DNA of 64,000 bases, from assembly GCA_002359215.1 (NCBI GenBank), contig DEMN01000001.1, positions 1 through 64,000 on the forward strand. The letters run 5' to 3'. Made by a program: the position numbers and the translations under genes. The notes below the pieces were generated by a model. That model saw nothing but the letters and a program-made list of their open reading frames with translations, did not search any database and was not told where the DNA came from. This stretch comes from Flavobacteriales bacterium UBA2669. Lineage in GTDB: Bacteria > Bacteroidota > Bacteroidia > Flavobacteriales_E > Vicingaceae. This document shows positions 62,330 through 64,000 of the stretch, one piece after another (position 1 is the first letter of the stretch; the number at the start of each line of letters is the position of its first letter).

Positions 62330-62803
62330 TTAATAGCTGTTAATGATATCTTTTATGCGTTGCATTTCTCTGGCATCGTCCATGTAATAAGTAATGTATT
62401 CCGCCAGACTTTTTTTGTATTTAGCTGCAAACATTCGGGCAATCAGGGAAAGATTATCGGCATTTCCCGCTTCTTCCAAAGCTGAGTAAAACCCTCCTTC
62501 ATCATCGTTAAAAACACCACCTGAATCATAGAGTTGCTCCGCTAACTTCTTTGCCCTGTCGTGAGAAATTGTTACCTTACCCTGTCGGGAGTAATTAGGG
62601 TCAAACCCTTTATAGCTCATGATACTTCGCATCTTTTTACCTTTCTTACAATCAGCTATCCCTGTTGCACAGAGTATAGGGCGAACAATACCGAAATAGG
62701 TTAGCCCCAGTCCAACCAGTACTACACCTCCTATGATGTAGGGAGTAGCTTTATTTCGAGCCAATCCTTCTACTGTTTTTACTCCTGTTATTGTACTGGT
62801 CAT
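62330..62803 (-). CDS. Membrane-anchored helical repeat protein
   Basis: A 157-aa protein: an N-terminal soluble stub, one membrane helix (about residues 22-42), then two similar helical units (SHDRAKKLAEQLYDSGGVFND with DEGGFYSALEEAGN, and DNLSLIARMFAAKYKKSLAEY). This resembles annexin-like or four-helix repeat folds and carries no obvious catalytic motif. It sits one base from the SH3-type gene. Confidence 0.6.
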   Translation of the reverse strand: MTSTITGVKTVEGLARNKATPYIIGGVVLVGLGLTYFGIVRPILCATGIADCKKGKKMRSIMSYKGFDPNYSRQGKVTISHDRAKKLAEQLYDSGGVFNDDEGGFYSALEEAGNADNLSLIARMFAAKYKKSLAEYITYYMDDAREMQRIKDIINSY

Positions 62804-62821
62804 TTTTTGTTACTGTTGTTT

Positions 62822-62915
62822 AAACAAAAGAGAAGGAAAAACAGAGAAATTAGAAGTTTAAAGTTTTGTTTATCCTCTCTGTTCTAATTTCTATATTCTC
62901 TTTTCTCTAATCTTT
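62822..62915. repeat. Purine/pyrimidine imperfect palindrome (R5)
   Basis: Arms with AACAGAGAAATTAGAAG and CTCTCTGTTCTAATTTCT around GTTTAAAGTTTTGTTTATC. This is the same family as R2, R3 and R6. Confidence 0.75.
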
Positions 62916-63096
62916 AATTGATAATTTCCTTTACTGTCTCTTCCACTTGAGTTTGGTTTAAGCCGTTTTCTTTTAAGAAAGCTTCCAAACGGCTTTTTAC
63001 CCGCTCTTGTTTTTTCTTTACTTTCTCCCTGTCATATCTGACATATAACTGGCGACCTAACCAAAACCCTACGGCAAGTGTTACTACTGTTCTCAT
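62914..63096 (-). CDS. 60-aa single-helix membrane protein with coiled coil
   Basis: A short protein: membrane helix at residues 2-18 (TVVTLAVGFWLGRQLY), then a lysine-rich amphipathic helix (EKVKKKQERVKSRLEAFLKEN, broken here for length) ending VEETVKEIIN. No family recognised. It is consistent with the small membrane proteins of this cluster. Confidence 0.6.
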   Translation of the reverse strand: MRTVVTLAVGFWLGRQLYVRYDREKVKKKQERVKSRLEAFLKENGLNQTQVEETVKEIIN

Positions 63097-63194
63097 TTTA
63101 TAAATGTTAAATTATAAGTGTTAAATGTTGAATGAATTATCACTTGTTATTCCATCCCAAATCAATCCTCAATCAAGGTTAAGGACAAGCTATT

Positions 63195-63680
63195 TCAAAA
63201 GATGTTCTTTTGAGGTACTCCAATACTTTCCAACCATTTAGGCACATTGAAACCGGGCATTTCTACTTTATCCATTGCCGGGACTTGATTTAGTCCCATA
63301 ATAATCAAATCAGGGTTTCTTAGTAACCGGTATTGTACATATATTTTCAGTGTCTCTTTCTGCTCTTTGGTTCGGGTGTCCCATTCTTTACTGTTATCCT
63401 TGGTTCTTCCCCCAACAATGGCTACATATTTTGCCATTCCCGATAATCCGTTTATCCCTTGGGAGATTCCCCACAAATCCACTTCATTAGGGCTATTTTC
63501 AGGAATAATATTAATTAGTTCCCCTTCCAACAAGATAAGATCATCTATTCGGGGACGATTTAGCCCCAATCCCCCTGCATGAACAGGGCTAATATGCTGC
63601 TGGATAATCGCTGCTTTACTGATTTCCACTCCTCCCGGAGTATTCGTACTGACGATAATTAAGTAATCTGCTTTTTTCAT
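63195..63680 (-). CDS. Degenerate N-acetylmuramoyl-L-alanine amidase (pseudoenzyme)
   Basis: A 161-aa protein following the amidase_2 / T7-lysozyme-like plan: a first strand ADYLIIVSTNTPGG, the GLGLNR loop region, LLEGELINI, the VAIVGGRTKDN strand, the DTRTKEQKETLKIYV helix typical of Bacteroidota amidases, and NPDLIIMGLNQ with DKVEMPGFNVPKWLESIG at the end. In active members the first strand ends VH, the GHxD loop provides a histidine, and a CPxF motif a cysteine. Here they are S11, N131 and E140 respectively, so the zinc site is lost. It is likely a structural or binding protein. Confidence 0.72.
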   Translation of the reverse strand: MKKADYLIIVSTNTPGGVEISKAAIIQQHISPVHAGGLGLNRPRIDDLILLEGELINIIPENSPNEVDLWGISQGINGLSGMAKYVAIVGGRTKDNSKEWDTRTKEQKETLKIYVQYRLLRNPDLIIMGLNQVPAMDKVEMPGFNVPKWLESIGVPQKNIF

Positions 63681-63715
63681 TTTTTTGTTTTTTTTGTTGT
63701 TGGTTAATAGTTAGC

Positions 63716-63782
63716 ATAGAGGAGAGAGGAAAGAACAGAGAATTGTACTATACAACTTCTGATTTCTCTTTTCTATATTCTA
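63716..63782. repeat. Purine/pyrimidine imperfect palindrome (R6)
   Basis: Purine arm, then the perfect palindrome TTGTACTATACAA at 63743-63755, then CTTCTGATTTCTCTTTTCTAT. Centre and right arm nearly match R3. Confidence 0.8.
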
Positions 63783-64000
63783 TTTTTCGTCTTCTTTTAA
63801 TCTTCTGTATCCTAACAGTTGTGCTGCATTATAAGCTTTGATACATACTTGGTTGTTTTGATTACCTCCCAAACAGTAGATGTATTTGTCATCTTCTGAA
63901 TGATTGATGTAAATGGCTACATGTCCTTTCCAACTCTTAGGTTGCTCTCTCCAAAAGATAACCACGTCTCCCGGTTCTGGTGTTGTGACTTCTTCTCCTA
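63780..64000 (-). CDS. TIGR02594/CHAP-like peptidoglycan hydrolase, C-terminal part
   Basis: The 3' part of a gene that runs off the right edge; the frame is open through 64000 (GEEVTTPEPGDVVIFW at the edge). The pattern PGDVVIFWREQPKSWKGHVA, IYINHSEDDKYIY, CLGGNQNNQVCI and LLGYRRL matches the C-terminal half of TIGR02594-type CHAP/NlpC-P60 peptidases; the catalytic histidine in KGHVA and the GGNQ asparagine are present, and the cysteine nucleophile would be beyond the window. Another peptidoglycan-active gene of the cluster. Confidence 0.8.
   Translation of the reverse strand, partial: GEEVTTPEPGDVVIFWREQPKSWKGHVAIYINHSEDDKYIYCLGGNQNNQVCIKAYNAAQLLGYRRLKEDEK

Overview
The window comes from an AT-rich member of the Bacteroidota, most likely the order Flavobacteriales. 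Supporting signs are the flavobacterial promoter element TAnnTTTG in front of many genes, a type B T9SS (gliding-motility-associated) sorting domain, DUF4270 and DUF4924 proteins, the GT5-like gene/DUF4270/glmS block, and giant SprB-repeat and Rhs proteins. The genus cannot be named from the sequence. No rRNA, tRNA, CRISPR array, insertion sequence or integrase was seen.

Positions 1-20850 are ordinary core genome: an M20 dipeptidase with an LEA14-like lipoprotein, a TrmH-type RNA methyltransferase, groES-groEL, a SPOR-like secreted protein, a family usually labelled asparagine synthetase B, dnaB, a GT5-like protein with a DUF4270 lipoprotein and glmS, metF, a LytTR response regulator, a SiaC-like protein, a Skp/OmpH protein, DUF4924, a T9SS cargo protein, a PAP2 phosphatase, crcB and a MerR regulator. 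Four of these genes have TAnnTTTG ending exactly 4 nt before the ATG, which suggests leaderless mRNAs.

Positions 21150-52360 form one accessory locus read left to right. It opens with a rod-shaped structured RNA and its terminator, then a receiver-only response regulator, then a LytTR DNA-binding protein. Two 9-bp LytTR-type boxes, 12 bp apart, lie upstream of a good TTG-N19-TAnnTTTG promoter. Behind that promoter, with no gap above about 140 bp, follow a small secreted repeat protein, a 1983-aa lectin/SprB/PKD adhesin, a second Skp-like chaperone, a lipoprotein, a 1940-aa Rhs/Tc-like protein, a 237-aa secreted protein, a 1525-aa Rhs-related protein, two tandem paralogues, a 2779-aa PKD-Rhs protein with a variable C-terminal tip, and a TPR-like lipoprotein. 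I read this as a LytTR-controlled multi-part surface or Rhs delivery apparatus. The Rhs tip differs in composition from the rest of its gene, with the break inside the conserved core.

Positions 52450-57850 are a small-gene accessory patch: decayed coding sequence, a translationally coupled minus-strand pair, a PH-like membrane protein, an overlapping three-gene operon (unknown protein, four-helix membrane protein, NdpA-type nucleoid-associated protein) that may be an undescribed defence system, a secreted protein, and a PD-(D/E)XK nuclease-like protein.

Positions 57854-64000 hold at least fourteen small minus-strand genes, many with one N-terminal membrane helix. They carry cell-wall modules (M15 peptidase, peptidoglycan-binding, SH3, a degenerate amidase, a TIGR02594/CHAP-like hydrolase) plus holin-like and overlapping spanin-like proteins. 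Most spacers carry related purine/pyrimidine imperfect palindromes. This looks like the lysis and membrane-protein arm of a prophage or related element, possibly a tailless membrane-containing phage, running off the right edge.
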